Below, piece after piece: positions 30,529 to 40,890 of a stretch of 64,000 nucleotides of DNA. Numbering within the stretch: the first letter of the stretch is position 1; the number at the start of each line of letters is the position of its first letter. Origin of the DNA: Cryoendolithus antarcticus (Eukaryota; Ascomycota; Dothideomycetes; Cladosporiales; Cladosporiaceae); assembly GCA_002077065.1 (NCBI GenBank), contig NAJO01000019.1:682001-746000 (forward strand), given 5' to 3'. A program made the position numbers and the translations under genes. Below the pieces are notes generated by a model that saw nothing but the letters and a program-made list of their open reading frames with translations, made no database searches and was not told where the DNA came from.

Positions 30529-32673
30529 TCATGCGACGCCCAGCTCCTCTAGGAACGGCTTTGTACTCGGCTTTCTCCCGAGGAATGCCTCAAGCGTCTG
30601 CATCTCATCCTGACTCCCACCTTTCTCAAGCACCATGTGCCTGTACCGTCGCCCCTCCTTCCCATCCATCGGATCCTTCTTGAACACCGAGTAAAACATA
30701 TCAGTACTATACACTTGGCTGCTAAGGTAGCCATAGTACCCCGCATCATAGCCACCGATCAGATGACCGAATGTTGCCTGGCCGTTGCCCCAATTGTAGT
30801 CTTCGCCAAGTGCTTCTGGGCCATCGATGTGGCTGATCTCTTTGCGGAGGCGGTTGTAGAGAGCGCTGGCATCGAGGTCTTCGATCGCGGCGTGGCTTTT
30901 GGGTTCGTGGACGCTCATATCGAACATGCCGAAGTGGAGTTGGCGGAGGTTGAAGAGGGCATCATTGATGTGACGGGTGCTGATGATGCTCTTGATCAGA
31001 TCGTCGGGCATCGCCTCGGCGGGAAGTCTGTCGGTGTTCGCAGAAGCCTTGTAGGCTGCGGCGTAGTCATCGGAGAGGTACGACCAGTGCTTGCTCAAGC
31101 CTGCGATCTGTGAAGGCGTCCAACACCAATTCTCGAGCATCTGGCTGGGAGCTTCGACGAAGTCACGGACGGTGGATGTGCCATGGAAGCGCGAGTAGAT
31201 TGTCCTCGAGACCAAGTCGTGAATACCATGACCGAGCTCGTGGAACAGGGTGACCACTTCGTCGTGCTTTAATAAGCTGGGCTTCTTCGGTGTCGGCTTT
31301 GAGAAGTTGCAGACAAGTGCAGTCGCCGGGTATCTTCGAGTGCCATTCTCGTTGATGAAGCCAGGCTGCAAATTAAAGTTCGCAGCATGTCCATACTTGC
31401 CATCTCGCGGGTGAAGATCGAGGTAAAGGTAACCCACGAAGCCAGATCCTTCAGCCTCGTCGTCCCATACCGAGAACACCTGAACGTCTTGATGCCATAC
31501 AATGTCATCACCCTTACCGCTCTCTGAGATTGCAGCACGATCCTCACCGTCAATCTTGACGAAATGCAGCCCAAACAGCTCCTCGAAGATCTTCAGCATA
31601 CCCTCGATACTACTCTGCAGCGGAAAGTACTCAGCGATCTTATTCTGATCAAGCTGGAAATCCCTCTCCAGCATAAGCGTATCGTAGAATCGATGATCCC
31701 ACAAGAAGTACTGGTCTGCCTCACCAGTCTCGGCCTTCTTGAGCTCCTTTAGCTTTGCAATCTCCTTGTCGCCACCCGGCGCAAGTCGCTTCTTCAGATC
31801 ACCGAGAAAGTCGTCAACAGTTGCTGGCGTCTTCGCCATCTTATCTTCGATGCGGAATGTGGCGTGGTCTGGATAGCCAAGCAATCGAGCAGCCTCGTCT
31901 CGCAAAACGATCGCCTCTTTGAAGAGCTCGACATTAGCGTTGCACTTGTTTTCGTTCCCGAGAAAGACCTTCTTTCTCGTCGCCTGCACCTTGCAGTACT
32001 TCTGCGTCGGGAACAGGTCCGGGTACTTGAACGTCAAGTACATCTTCCCTGCGTTCTCGCCCTCACCCTTCTTCAAGCCACTCGTGACATCCTCCGGCAC
32101 ACCATCAAGTTCCTCCGGCGTGAACCAGATCCCACCAGACTCCTCGTTCAAGTTCTTCTGAAACGTAATACTCAACTCCGACAACCGCTTCTTGATCGCC
32201 TTGAACCTGTCCCGCTTCTCCCCAGCCGGGATCCCAAGACCCATACGAACATAGCTCTTGTGGTCCTTCTCCAGCAGCCTTCGACTCTCAGCATCCAGCT
32301 TCGAATCATCTTTCTGCTTCCTGAACACCGCGTCCACCAAGCCAAAGATATCCTCCCTCATGCTCGCCTCAATGGAGTACTCGTCCATCTTCTTCTCCGT
32401 CTCCGTGCTCGCGTTCCGTAACTTCGCATCTGTAGACACAGCCTGGTAGAAGCCAATAATGTGCGACTCGAGACTCATCTCATTGTCGTCCTGGGCCATG
32501 GGGAGCAGGACATCCTTGAACTCGGCGCTCTCGGGCTTCACGTCTGCCACAATCCGATCGATGAGCCCTTTATTCTTCGACAACAGCCTGTCCGTATTCT
32601 TCATCAGACTCTCCGGCGTATGCGTGAACAACGGCGGCGCCTGAGGTGGCTTCTTGAACTTCGCTGGCGCCAT
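30529..32673 (-). CDS. PRD1: M3 metallo-oligopeptidase (thimet/saccharolysin type)
   Basis: Zinc endopeptidase that degrades short peptides; yeast Prd1 is cytosolic and also found in mitochondria. From the only in-frame ATG (32673, MAPAKFKKPPQAPPLF) the product is 714 aa, matching the family. The zinc motif is FHELGHGIH with HExxH at 478-482 and the third ligand Glu in FVEAPSQMLENW near 507. Other motifs are YPDLFPTQKYC and GFVGYLYLDLHPRDGKYGHAANF. The frame stays open for about 92 further codons upstream to at least 32949 without ATG, and encodes RRRPFLLLLLSLVSILAL followed by basic residues, a possible membrane anchor or targeting signal made from a non-ATG start. The gene has no intron. 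Confidence 0.94.
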   Translation of the reverse strand: MAPAKFKKPPQAPPLFTHTPESLMKNTDRLLSKNKGLIDRIVADVKPESAEFKDVLLPMAQDDNEMSLESHIIGFYQAVSTDAKLRNASTETEKKMDEYSIEASMREDIFGLVDAVFRKQKDDSKLDAESRRLLEKDHKSYVRMGLGIPAGEKRDRFKAIKKRLSELSITFQKNLNEESGGIWFTPEELDGVPEDVTSGLKKGEGENAGKMYLTFKYPDLFPTQKYCKVQATRKKVFLGNENKCNANVELFKEAIVLRDEAARLLGYPDHATFRIEDKMAKTPATVDDFLGDLKKRLAPGGDKEIAKLKELKKAETGEADQYFLWDHRFYDTLMLERDFQLDQNKIAEYFPLQSSIEGMLKIFEELFGLHFVKIDGEDRAAISESGKGDDIVWHQDVQVFSVWDDEAEGSGFVGYLYLDLHPRDGKYGHAANFNLQPGFINENGTRRYPATALVCNFSKPTPKKPSLLKHDEVVTLFHELGHGIHDLVSRTIYSRFHGTSTVRDFVEAPSQMLENWCWTPSQIAGLSKHWSYLSDDYAAAYKASANTDRLPAEAMPDDLIKSIISTRHINDALFNLRQLHFGMFDMSVHEPKSHAAIEDLDASALYNRLRKEISHIDGPEALGEDYNWGNGQATFGHLIGGYDAGYYGYLSSQVYSTDMFYSVFKKDPMDGKEGRRYRHMVLEKGGSQDEMQTLEAFLGRKPSTKPFLEELGVA

Positions 32674-33115
32674 GGTGGAAGTCGTTAGTGGTTTTGACGA
32701 AGCTATCGGACGAGCTATGGGGAAGCTGAAAGGTGCCTTAGAAAGAGTCAACTGCGTCACTGCGGTCCGAAGACGGGGTGCTAGGTGGTAGAGAGCCAGG
32801 ATCGAGACGAGGGAGAGGAGGAGAAGGAGGAAGGGACGCCGGCGGAGAGGGGATTGGGAGCCGAGAGGAGCCAGGATTGGAGATGGACGGTGACTTAGGA
32901 GGACGTGTGGTAACACAGTAGGGATGGAGCGGTCAGGAGAGGTCGTCAATGGTGAAGCTGAGCATGTGATCCTTCCAATGTAGCTGCATGTGCTAGCGCT
33001 GACTTAGAGGGACGTGCACGTAATGGAAGTGAGGGTTCACGACTCGACTGGACTCGACTTTGATACCATTCAAGACTGTCGACATCTCACCGAGTCACTG
33101 CTAGAGATTATCAAC

Positions 33116-33736
33116 ATGACCATGCCGCCCTTCTCAGGCCGCACAATTCATTTCGGCGCCTTCAACGTAACTTCCCAGGTCCGCACATAGCACCCATCAC
33201 CTACACCCAACACGTAGCTGAGTACGAGGTAGGTCTTCCATACAAGTCCCCACTCCTTCGCTCTCGTAAACCTCAAGCCACTCCTCCCGGGTCATATCCT
33301 CGTCTCATCTCTCCGAGTCAAGCCTTTCTTGTCAGATCTCTCGCACGAAGAACTCTCCGACTTGTTCCTCACAGTCACGCGCGTGCAAAAGACGCTCAAA
33401 CGACTCTACAAGGCAGATGCGTTCAACATCGCTGTGCAGGACGGTGAAGCAGCGGGACAAAGCGTGAAGCATGTGCATTGCCACGTGATACCGCGGTCGA
33501 AGGGCGATGCTGGAGGTGAGGATAAGGTGCATGAGTGGCTTGAGGGCGAGGAAGGGGATGTGGGGAAGCATCAGAGTGAGGTTGAGGGCAGTGAGAGGAA
33601 GGTGGGGGAGTGGGCGAAGGACGAGGAGAGGAAGTCGAGGACGATGGAGGTGATGGAGAAGGAGGTGGTGTGGTTGAAGGAGGAGATGGAGAAGGATGCT
33701 CAAGGCGAGACTGAAAGCAATACCGGGAAGCTGTGA
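33116..33736 (+). CDS. HNT2: HIT family bis(5'-adenosyl)-triphosphatase (Hnt2/Aph1/Fhit)
   Basis: Hydrolyses Ap3A and related dinucleoside polyphosphates. Exons 33116-33178 and 33233-33736 (54-nt intron); product 188 aa. Exon 1 gives the substrate-pocket start (RTIHFGAFNVTSQ), exon 2 continues VFHTSPHSFALVNLKPLLPGH as in Fhit. The catalytic triad motif is QSVKHVHCHVIPR with His101, His103 (nucleophile) and His105; Gln97 is also present. The C-terminal 75 residues are Glu/Lys-rich and helical, typical for fungal members. Divergent from the oligopeptidase gene with 443 bp between ATGs. Confidence 0.94.
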
Positions 33737-34007
33737 GGGTGTTGTGCGCAGGTCCAAGCGGTGTTCTGTCGTCACGCGTGTAGCGTTACTCCTCACGAGT
33801 ATGTCGTGGCACCATCACGGGAACAAATTGCACTGGCGAATCCGATGCTGTGTGCTGCACGCCCAAGGTACAGCAGCAAACTTTGCGCTTTCATGCGTGC
33901 TTACCTTAAGAAGACAAGGAACTCCAGTTTAATTGTAGAGATGGACCAACGAACAAAGCCATTACTTACTAAGTCCAAAATTCGGACTCCTGAATTAGCA
34001 GGTCGAT

Positions 34008-34476
34008 ATGATCACAGTTCTGCTGCTCGGCATCGCTGTTGGTGCTCAAGTTGCCACCTCAGCCCTCACCACGAAACGGGCTGGCGGTCCCATCAGCGTT
34101 CCCATACCATCGAATTGTACGATCATCGAACCCGTTACCACATGCCTCCTGCGGCCTCGGCGACGTAGACGGCTGGAAGCCCTCGGAGACCGCTACGGGA
34201 ACCCAGCTATACGCTTCCTACTTCTCGCTCCCTGCTACTCCTGAGGGAGATCTCTGGACCCAATGCATCGAGTCTTGCTACGGCTATGGAACGCCGGGAA
34301 CATGCCGATCTGCACTGCTAGCCCATGAAGTGCCTGCGTCGGTTGGAGATGAGTTGACGGGATTGGCGACGGCTTGCATTTTGTACGAGAGGTATCTGTC
34401 GCCTGATGACTTCGTGGAAGCCGCAGAGGGTCAGTGGGTCAACGCGACGGCTGGGGATATCTACTATGGGTTGTAG
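34008..34476 (+). pseudogene. Frameshifted small secreted Cys-containing protein
   Basis: Two overlapping frames read as one protein split by a frameshift near 34146. The first frame begins at ATG 34008 with a signal peptide (MITVLLLGIAVGAQVATSA), a dibasic KR, then IPSNCTIIEPVTTC. The second frame continues with SCGLGDVDGWKPS and runs through DLWTQCIESCYGYGTPGTC, LLAHEVPASVGDELTGLATAC and VNATAGDIYYGL to a stop at 34476. The order fits a fungal secreted family with several conserved cysteines and a DGWKPS core (from memory). The step equals one inserted or two missing bases and is too short for an intron. It could also be an assembly error. Function unknown. Confidence 0.55.
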
Positions 34477-35882
34477 CGTTCCAAGAGATCTCGAGGGCGG
34501 CTGCGGTGCTGATTCCGGTGGCAGTCGAGTGTGTATGCACGAGAAGAACATCGAGAGGCCAAGCTGAAGGGTCCCTGGGTGAGTGCGGTTGGTTATAGCA
34601 TGTACAGCTCCCATACCGTGCCTAACGGAGCTATAGTCGACACTGTGACAGTGAATTTCTGTAGGGCTGGGACAGCGAGAGATCCCATCCAATCATCAAC
34701 AAAGGTCGGTTGTTCTACAGACAGTCGTCTGCTGCAAGTACGTGTTGGAGTTGCGTACAGCACTTCTCAGGCCTGAGCCCACGTGCCAGAGAATGTTAGT
34801 ACAACAGCAACAGAGTCCCGGGACGTCATCGCCGACACTTCAACCATTGTGCGCGTTTCGTACATAGGCTGACACCACAACCTACAGATCTTGACAATTT
34901 GCTCTACCGAACGCACAGCGAAAGTGGAAGGCCGTACCAGTCTTGAGTGGCGACCTGGGTGCCATGGCCGGCGTTTCCAGTGGCATGTCGAAGGCGTCCA
35001 GATCGATTCGACTTTCGCCCGTCTCTGCAGCGTTCAGATCATGAGAGCGGTGCTATAGTGTGCATCAACGTCAGCGTCGGAGAATTGTGCGTTCCTTTGA
35101 GATAGCGTCGTCGTCCAAACGACGTCGAACGCGCTAAGCTACCTTGGTAGCATACTGCGCCACTCTCTTTGCCTTCCGCGCTTCACATGTAGCATGCTTT
35201 GTCTCACGTGCTTTCTCTACATCCGATTCGCGTTTCAGACGTGCTGTGGCCTATTTGCGCCCAAGAAAGTCCTTGTCGTAGGCGAGACATCATATATGCG
35301 CGTAGCAAGGTCGCAACGACATCGACACGCGTGAGGCTCTCAGGCGAGTGATGGTCAATAAGCCAAACCCTCTTGCCAACGAAATGGGTCACTTCCAGCG
35401 CAGATGCGGACGACACGAATCGATCTCTTTGACGACTCGCTCCAGTGATGCCACAACAGTGAGGAAGAGCGTGCAATACTTCATCACGTTCTTCGCATCA
35501 CTCCAGTAGACTTCCGCAACAGTCACATCCTTAGTGTTGTCGCCGACGTTACGAGTCGGAACGGCTGAGGGCCCAGAAGTGAGGGCGAGAGAGTGAGGGA
35601 AGGGGGCGGAGTGATTGATGGTCGTGAAAAGAGTGATGACCGTACGATGAGTGATGGTGACGTTGTGAGTGATGGACGCCATTGTGATGTGCTTTCCGTG
35701 AGGCTTTAGTGTTGTCGTCTCACATGCGTCCGATCAGTGAGAGTGGGAGTGAAATGAGATGCGATATACTCACCTGGCCTCATCGGAAGGCGCGACTTAC
35801 CCACGCTGCATTGAAAGGCGCACCTCAACTGTAGCTCACATATCACAAGAGGATCACCACTCCGTTGCATCAGAGCATTGCC
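34477..35882. other. Intergenic, about 1.4 kb
   Basis: No recognisable gene. A 97-codon minus-strand frame (35389-35682, clean ATG, MASITHNVTITHRTV) is the only longer candidate and shows no known domain; it is not called. No RNA or mobile-element signature was seen. Confidence 0.4.
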
Positions 35883-37019
35883 TCAGTACAGTCCCTCTAC
35901 TAATGTCCTCACATGATCATATATCGGACCGCTCTCCTGTCTCGTAGCCGTCTTTACAATTGTGTGCACCTCATCCTTACTCACTCCCTTCTCAGTCAGC
36001 GTGGTCTTCAGATCCAGAAGCTTCACCAGGTCCAATATGGCATCACCGACAGCCAACGCATCTTTCTTGTTGTCGTTCGTGCGCGTCAAGCCAATAAACG
36101 GTGCCATTCTTGCGATCTGCGCTGCATCTGCATCCGACGACTGCGCTTTCAGCTTCACGACATGGCCAAGCGTTAGGCATGATGTGATACCATGTGGTAT
36201 GCCATATGGAGACCCAAGCGCGTAGCCGAGTGTATGCGAAAGACCTAGACCGCCCTTGATGTTCAAGCCGACGAAGCCTAGCGAAGCAAAGGACGCAAGT
36301 TGCAGATGTGTGATGTACTCCTCATTCTTCGGGTCCCTCTTGTACTTCGGCAGATAGATGAACAGCTCACTCGCAGCGCTGAGCGCAAGCTGCTTGCAAG
36401 GCATCTCGGTACTGGTCGGATGGTACATCAACTCCATAGCGTGGTCCATGGCCCTCATAGCCGTGCTCATTAATAGCCAGGGCGGCGTCTCGAGCGCGAA
36501 CTTCGAGTCATATATCACTGCGCTAGGCACCAGCTCGGGCGCTGCCACGCCAGTCTTCAACCCGCTCTTGTCTGTGTAGCCAGCGTTCATGGTGCATTCT
36601 GCGGCACTAAGCGTGGTCGGAATCGCGATGTGATGCAAGAACTTCCCGTTTTGCTCATGGAGGCGGTAGGAGATCGCTTTCGCCGAGTCGATTGGTGATC
36701 CGCCGCCGATGGAGATGATGGTATCGATGCTGCTGTCCTTCTTGACTATCTCAGTCGCCTCATCGAGCTCGGCTATGGGAGCGTGTTGGCCAATCTTGCT
36801 AAACGTGCCGACATGCCTCGATCCAAGCTGAGACTCAACCTGCTTGATGAGCTGCGTCTTGGTGGCAAGCGAGTTGCCCGTGATAATGAAGGCTTTGCTG
36901 GACTCTGTAGGGAGGCATTCTAGCAGGTGCTGCTTCACGCTCTCAGGACCGTAGTGCAAGCGCTGGAGATGAGTCGGTCTCCACAAGCCAGCCAGTGGGT
37001 TCGTTGAGGACTCTGTCAT
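35883..37019 (-). CDS. Iron-containing alcohol dehydrogenase, maleylacetate-reductase-like
   Basis: A 378-residue NAD(P)-dependent dehydrogenase of the Fe-ADH family, closest by motif to the maleylacetate-reductase-like branch, which reduces maleylacetate to 3-oxoadipate at the end of hydroxyquinol or chlorocatechol degradation. The start at 37019 (MTESSTNPLAGLWRPTHLQR) fits; the frame is open upstream but unlike the family. The nucleotide motif is IISIGGGSPIDSAKAISYR (101-119); IAIPTTLSAAECT and IYDSKF follow. Metal-site histidines lie in MRAMDHAMELMYH and GLGLSHTLGYALG...GIPHGI. Real maleylacetate activity is not proven by sequence; other Fe-ADH substrates are possible. It is divergent from the SDR gene with 920 bp between. 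Confidence 0.88.
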   Translation of the reverse strand: MTESSTNPLAGLWRPTHLQRLHYGPESVKQHLLECLPTESSKAFIITGNSLATKTQLIKQVESQLGSRHVGTFSKIGQHAPIAELDEATEIVKKDSSIDTIISIGGGSPIDSAKAISYRLHEQNGKFLHHIAIPTTLSAAECTMNAGYTDKSGLKTGVAAPELVPSAVIYDSKFALETPPWLLMSTAMRAMDHAMELMYHPTSTEMPCKQLALSAASELFIYLPKYKRDPKNEEYITHLQLASFASLGFVGLNIKGGLGLSHTLGYALGSPYGIPHGITSCLTLGHVVKLKAQSSDADAAQIARMAPFIGLTRTNDNKKDALAVGDAILDLVKLLDLKTTLTEKGVSKDEVHTIVKTATRQESGPIYDHVRTLVEGLY

Positions 37020-37939
37020 GGTGCTCTCTCGTCGGATGGATCCAGGTACTTCGGGGATCGCGGTGCGCCAGTATCTTCTGATAGGCTGACGACTCCGGTT
37101 TTCGATCTTTCCGATCGAGCTTGGTCTAGGGACCTGGTGGGTTCGACTCCTGAGGTAGAGGGGGACTGTGATGCGAGTGGACAGGAATCGGGGAAGTGCA
37201 CTTACCCCAGATGGCATTGGAAAGACCGCGTCTTCTACTGCTTCAACAGCATAATGTGTTATCTTATAAACATTCACGCGTCCGTCGAGCCCCGCCTCAG
37301 AGATGTGGCCGGAGCAATAGCGGAGAGGAGCTAGGTCGAATACCGTAAGCAAGGTAAGCCTTTTGCAGTGCTTGGCTTAGGCCCAGTGCCAATGATGCGG
37401 CGCTGCGTTACGATGACTTCCTCTCATTGACGGTCTGCTGGGGGGGATCTTTCAGTACCTTGTACATGGCAGTATGGCCGCACGGCATGAACGCAGCATG
37501 CGGCAAGGACGCGAATCTATGCATGGGACGGGTGGACGACGTACCTCGAAACGTCATTCCTCTCTCGGCCGTACTTGCCCATCGCCAAGCGATGGAGTCG
37601 GCGCCGTGACAGAGTTCCTCCACACATCAAGTTCCGCACAGTGACCTGCAACGCCTTTACCGTGGCGATGTCTGACTGCGAGCATCACGGCCGTGAACTA
37701 CAGGCGGCGCTCAAGATGGGCCGCGTCGACACATACAGCCAGCAGCGGCGTGATCACATCCAGCATTGATAAGGCAAGCTTGAGTCCCGGTTTCTTTCCT
37801 CACTCATCACATCCATCCTTCTCCTTGGATCAGACAGCTCTCGCATCGTCCAGCCATTTCTTCAACAATAGAAAGAACACAGCACCTCTTCACATAGACA
37901 CTCGACCCAAGCAGCCACCATTCGTCTCGGTCAACAATA
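37020..37939. other. Intergenic, divergent promoter of Fe-ADH and SDR genes
   Basis: No coding exon was recognised. A palindrome CGGCGCCG at 37599-37606 (CGG-N2-CCG) resembles a Zn2Cys6 half-site pair, but such sites are frequent by chance. Confidence 0.4.
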
Positions 37940-38918
37940 ATGTCTTCCATCAACTTCAGTCCCGACAAGGACATCCCGAGCTTAGCGGGTCAAGTCATCT
38001 TCATCACAGGTGGTATGTCTTCGATCGTAAGAGCTCGAGCAGCCGTGTGCAGTGCTAACAGTATTCTCAACAGGCACCGCAGGTCTGGGATCGGGCTCCA
38101 TCCGAGCACTCGCCAAACATGAACCAGCCCAGATCATCTTTAGCGGTCGTAACGAGAAAAGCGCGAATGCATTGATCGACGACGTCCGCAAGCAATCGCC
38201 AAATGTCAAGGTCACGTTCGTACGCTGCGATATTTCCTCGCTTGCATCAGTCCGGGAATGCGCTACAACCATCAAGTCCACGACTGACCGCCTCGACATC
38301 TTCATGCTGAACGCTGGAATTATGGCGGTACCGCCAGCCACGAGTGCCGATGGCTACGAGATTCAATTTGCCACAAATCATGTAGGCCACGCACTTCTTG
38401 TCAAGCTGCTGCTTCCACTTCTGCAGCACACTGCCAAGCTCCCTGGTGCCGACGTGCGAGTCATTAACATGACCTCGATTGCCTACCAGCAAGCGCCTTC
38501 GCAAGGCATAGACTTCGCCACACTCAAGTCCAGCCAACCAAACCTCGGTCTACTGAACAAATGGGCGCGCTACGGCCAGTCCAAGCTCGCACAGATGCTC
38601 TACACCGATGAACTTGCTTCGCATTACCCAGAGATCACATGGGTGTCGATACATCCTGGTGTAATTCTCACTGGCCTGTTCGAGAATACGACGCTATGGA
38701 CGAGACTGCCAGTGCTCCTGATCAATCTCGGCAAGACGACGCCGGTCGAGAAGGGGCACTTTGCGCAATGCTGGGCTGCTACAGCTCCGGGCATAGTGAA
38801 CGGAATGTACTACGAGCCGATTGGTATCAAAGCCAAGAGGACCACGGCTTTGGCGCGAGACCAGAAGCTGGCAGCGAAATTGTGGGAGTGGACTCAGACG
38901 GAGTTGGCGAAGTGGTAG
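37940..38918 (+). CDS. Short-chain dehydrogenase/reductase
   Basis: A classical-type SDR, 305 aa, NAD(P)-dependent oxidoreductase. Exons 37940-38012 and 38074-38918; the 61-nt intron splits the cofactor motif and splicing restores FITGGTAGLGSG (TGxxxGxG, 23-30). Other motifs: LNAGIMAVPP (NAG near 103-105), NMTSIAY (Ser near 159) and RYGQSKLAQML (YxxxK, 191-195), so the catalytic set is complete. Overall form resembles retinol dehydrogenase/WWOX-like fungal SDRs. Substrate unknown. It sits between the Fe-ADH and two amidohydrolases. Confidence 0.93.
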
Positions 38919-39338
38919 TGAGAGATAGCTTCCGTAGGATGGCGGTGGGAGGATGAAGAGGGAAACTGTCAGTCATTTGAGCCTATTTCGGTTTGTGCTG
39001 GAGAGCGCTGCATAGATACACACTGGGTAGTAATCGCAAATGATTTGCATGACATATCAGCTTGGTCGAAGTAGATCTCCCGGTCCTCTAGATATCAACG
39101 ATGTGAAACTTCGTGAAGCTCGCGTCCGCATCGTCGACGTCCGGAGTCGCCCACATGACGAACAACCCAGTTCAGCTGTCGTCAACTACAGTAGACCGGA
39201 CATAGGCGCACATGGTTCAGCAACGGCTTGTGGGTCGAGCACACGGTCCTGATCGGCGTGTAAGGCTCTCTCCCTCACGCAAGGTTCTCGATTTACGTTT
39301 GCAGCAAAGTCTACCGCACCTCAAACAATTCGTTGATC
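38919..39338. other. Intergenic between convergent SDR and amidohydrolase
   Basis: 3' flanks; no further feature was seen. Confidence 0.5.
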
Positions 39339-40400
39339 TCAAGCAGCGTCGATAGCAGTCCCGCTCCCACTCAACAGCCTCTCAGCATTCCGCCAGTACA
39401 TATCCTCAATCTGCTCCTGTCCGAACATCCCCTTCATCCCCGTATCCAGCTTCCCCTTCAGAAACGCCACGCCCTCAGCTTTGGTAAAAGGAAAATCGCT
39501 CCCATAGACCAACCTCTCATGGCCAATTCCAGCTCCCTCCATCAGCGCCTTGATCTGCCCTGGAAACGGAAAGCCAGCTAGATCAAACCAGAATTGCTTC
39601 TGCAGAGCTTCGCGTGCGTCTTCTTCCGCGTACGGCTCCCAATTCGAAGGCACGAGGTTGCTGAACCCTGTCCATCGTGAGAGCAGGGGAGGGAACGCAC
39701 CTCCGAGATGGGGTAAGATGATCTTGATGTCTGGGCAGCGTTTGATAGTGCCTGAGAGGAAAAGATTTGAGACTATGCGGGCGGTGTCGAAGAGGAACTC
39801 GAGCATTGGGTTTGGGAAGTTCGTCGCTAGTGGTGTTGCTTTGGTGTGTGCAGAAGGTGTTGCATTGGTTTTCGTCGTCAGCGTTTGGTTTGTGCAATCG
39901 ATGCAAGGCGATGTCGGGTGGACGAAGATCGTAGCCTTCCGTCTATTCAACTCATCGAAGACTGGATCGAAGAGAGGGTCGCCTAGGTAGTGACCATGGG
40001 CGTTCGTCATAACGACGTAGCCGTCACAGCCCTCGTCTGCTGCTTTAGCAATCTCTGCCATTGAGTGCTCGATTGCAGGTAGGGGCAGACTAGCCCAGTA
40101 GCCGAACTGATCTGTTTTGCGTTTCTTCAGATCAGCAGCGTAGGCGTTGCACTCTCGTGTCACTTTGGCTGCAAGATCGTCGTTGCCGTACACAATATGT
40201 GTGCCTGGGGATGAGATTGATAAGATCGACTTCTTGATTCCGTTCTTCTGCATCAGGGCAAGATGGGCTTCCTCGCTCCACTCGGGAAGGTAAGGCATGC
40301 CGTCTGGGTTGCCATGGCCATTGTCCAAGCAGGCTTGTCGGTAAGAGGGAGGCAGGAAGTGGACGTGAATATCGATCTTGTCGGGCATATCACCGGGCAT
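39339..40400 (-). CDS. Amidohydrolase-2 decarboxylase-like protein (ACMSD / 6-methylsalicylate decarboxylase type)
   Basis: A 353-residue metal-dependent TIM-barrel protein. The group contains ACMSD, gamma-resorcylate decarboxylase and the 6-methylsalicylate decarboxylases of fungal polyketide pathways, non-oxidative decarboxylases of aromatic or related acids. Metal ligands are visible: KIDIHVHFLPPSY (His12, His14), IFVHPTSP (His161), IILPHLGGAF (His231) and LVYGSDFPF (Asp302). HLALMQKNGIKKSILSIS is the usual early strand. A Thr/Asn-rich insertion at 166-195 is unremarkable for the group. The start at 40400 has a second ATG four codons on. Hydrolase rather than decarboxylase activity cannot be excluded. 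Confidence 0.88.
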   Translation of the reverse strand: MPGDMPDKIDIHVHFLPPSYRQACLDNGHGNPDGMPYLPEWSEEAHLALMQKNGIKKSILSISSPGTHIVYGNDDLAAKVTRECNAYAADLKKRKTDQFGYWASLPLPAIEHSMAEIAKAADEGCDGYVVMTNAHGHYLGDPLFDPVFDELNRRKATIFVHPTSPCIDCTNQTLTTKTNATPSAHTKATPLATNFPNPMLEFLFDTARIVSNLFLSGTIKRCPDIKIILPHLGGAFPPLLSRWTGFSNLVPSNWEPYAEEDAREALQKQFWFDLAGFPFPGQIKALMEGAGIGHERLVYGSDFPFTKAEGVAFLKGKLDTGMKGMFGQEQIEDMYWRNAERLLSGSGTAIDAA

Positions 40401-40890
40401 CGTGATTGATTGAACAGGTCTTTGTGACGAGCATGAAGTGAGCGAACGATAACGGACTTACGATGCCTTCGCTTGTGGAATATGTCAAGTGATGCCGCAG
40501 GAGAGGAGAATGCTGCTCTACCTTTAGTTCACTTTCGGGTCCATCAGTTTACACTGCATCAGACTCTCGTGCAATGCAATGCAGCACAAGCCAAAGCATG
40601 CAATGATGTGGTGCTGTCTCGTGTCTCCGCGCCTGCCCGCCTCGAGCTCCACTCCCCAGCCAAGGAACCGACGCAGCCGTCGACCAGTTATTATGACACC
40701 GAGTCTGTTCGTTGCCCTGGACAGCCCCATCTTCGACCTTCACACCGGCTCGCGATACTTTCTGCTACTAGTCCGTTCGGTATTGCTCGTACATTTTGTC
40801 AGCCATTGATCTTTTGGCGTCCAATGCTCCTATGCGCACAAGTAGCAGCTCAAGGTAGGCCGCCTCATTGAGTACAATTTTTCCATTTAC
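40401..40890. other. Intergenic, divergent promoter of the two amidohydrolases
   Basis: No gene was seen. CCGTTCGG at 40773-40780 is an everted CCG/CGG pair about 110 bp upstream of the plus-strand gene; a zinc-cluster regulator could bind it, but evidence is weak. Confidence 0.4.

Noticed and set aside
35389..35682. 97-codon minus-strand frame with clean ATG
   Set aside because: No domain, signal or homology cue; the adjacent frames show similar open stretches, so chance cannot be excluded.
37120..37155. B-box-like sequence GGTTCGACTCC suggesting a tRNA
   Set aside because: No matching T stem, A box or acceptor stem could be folded around it.
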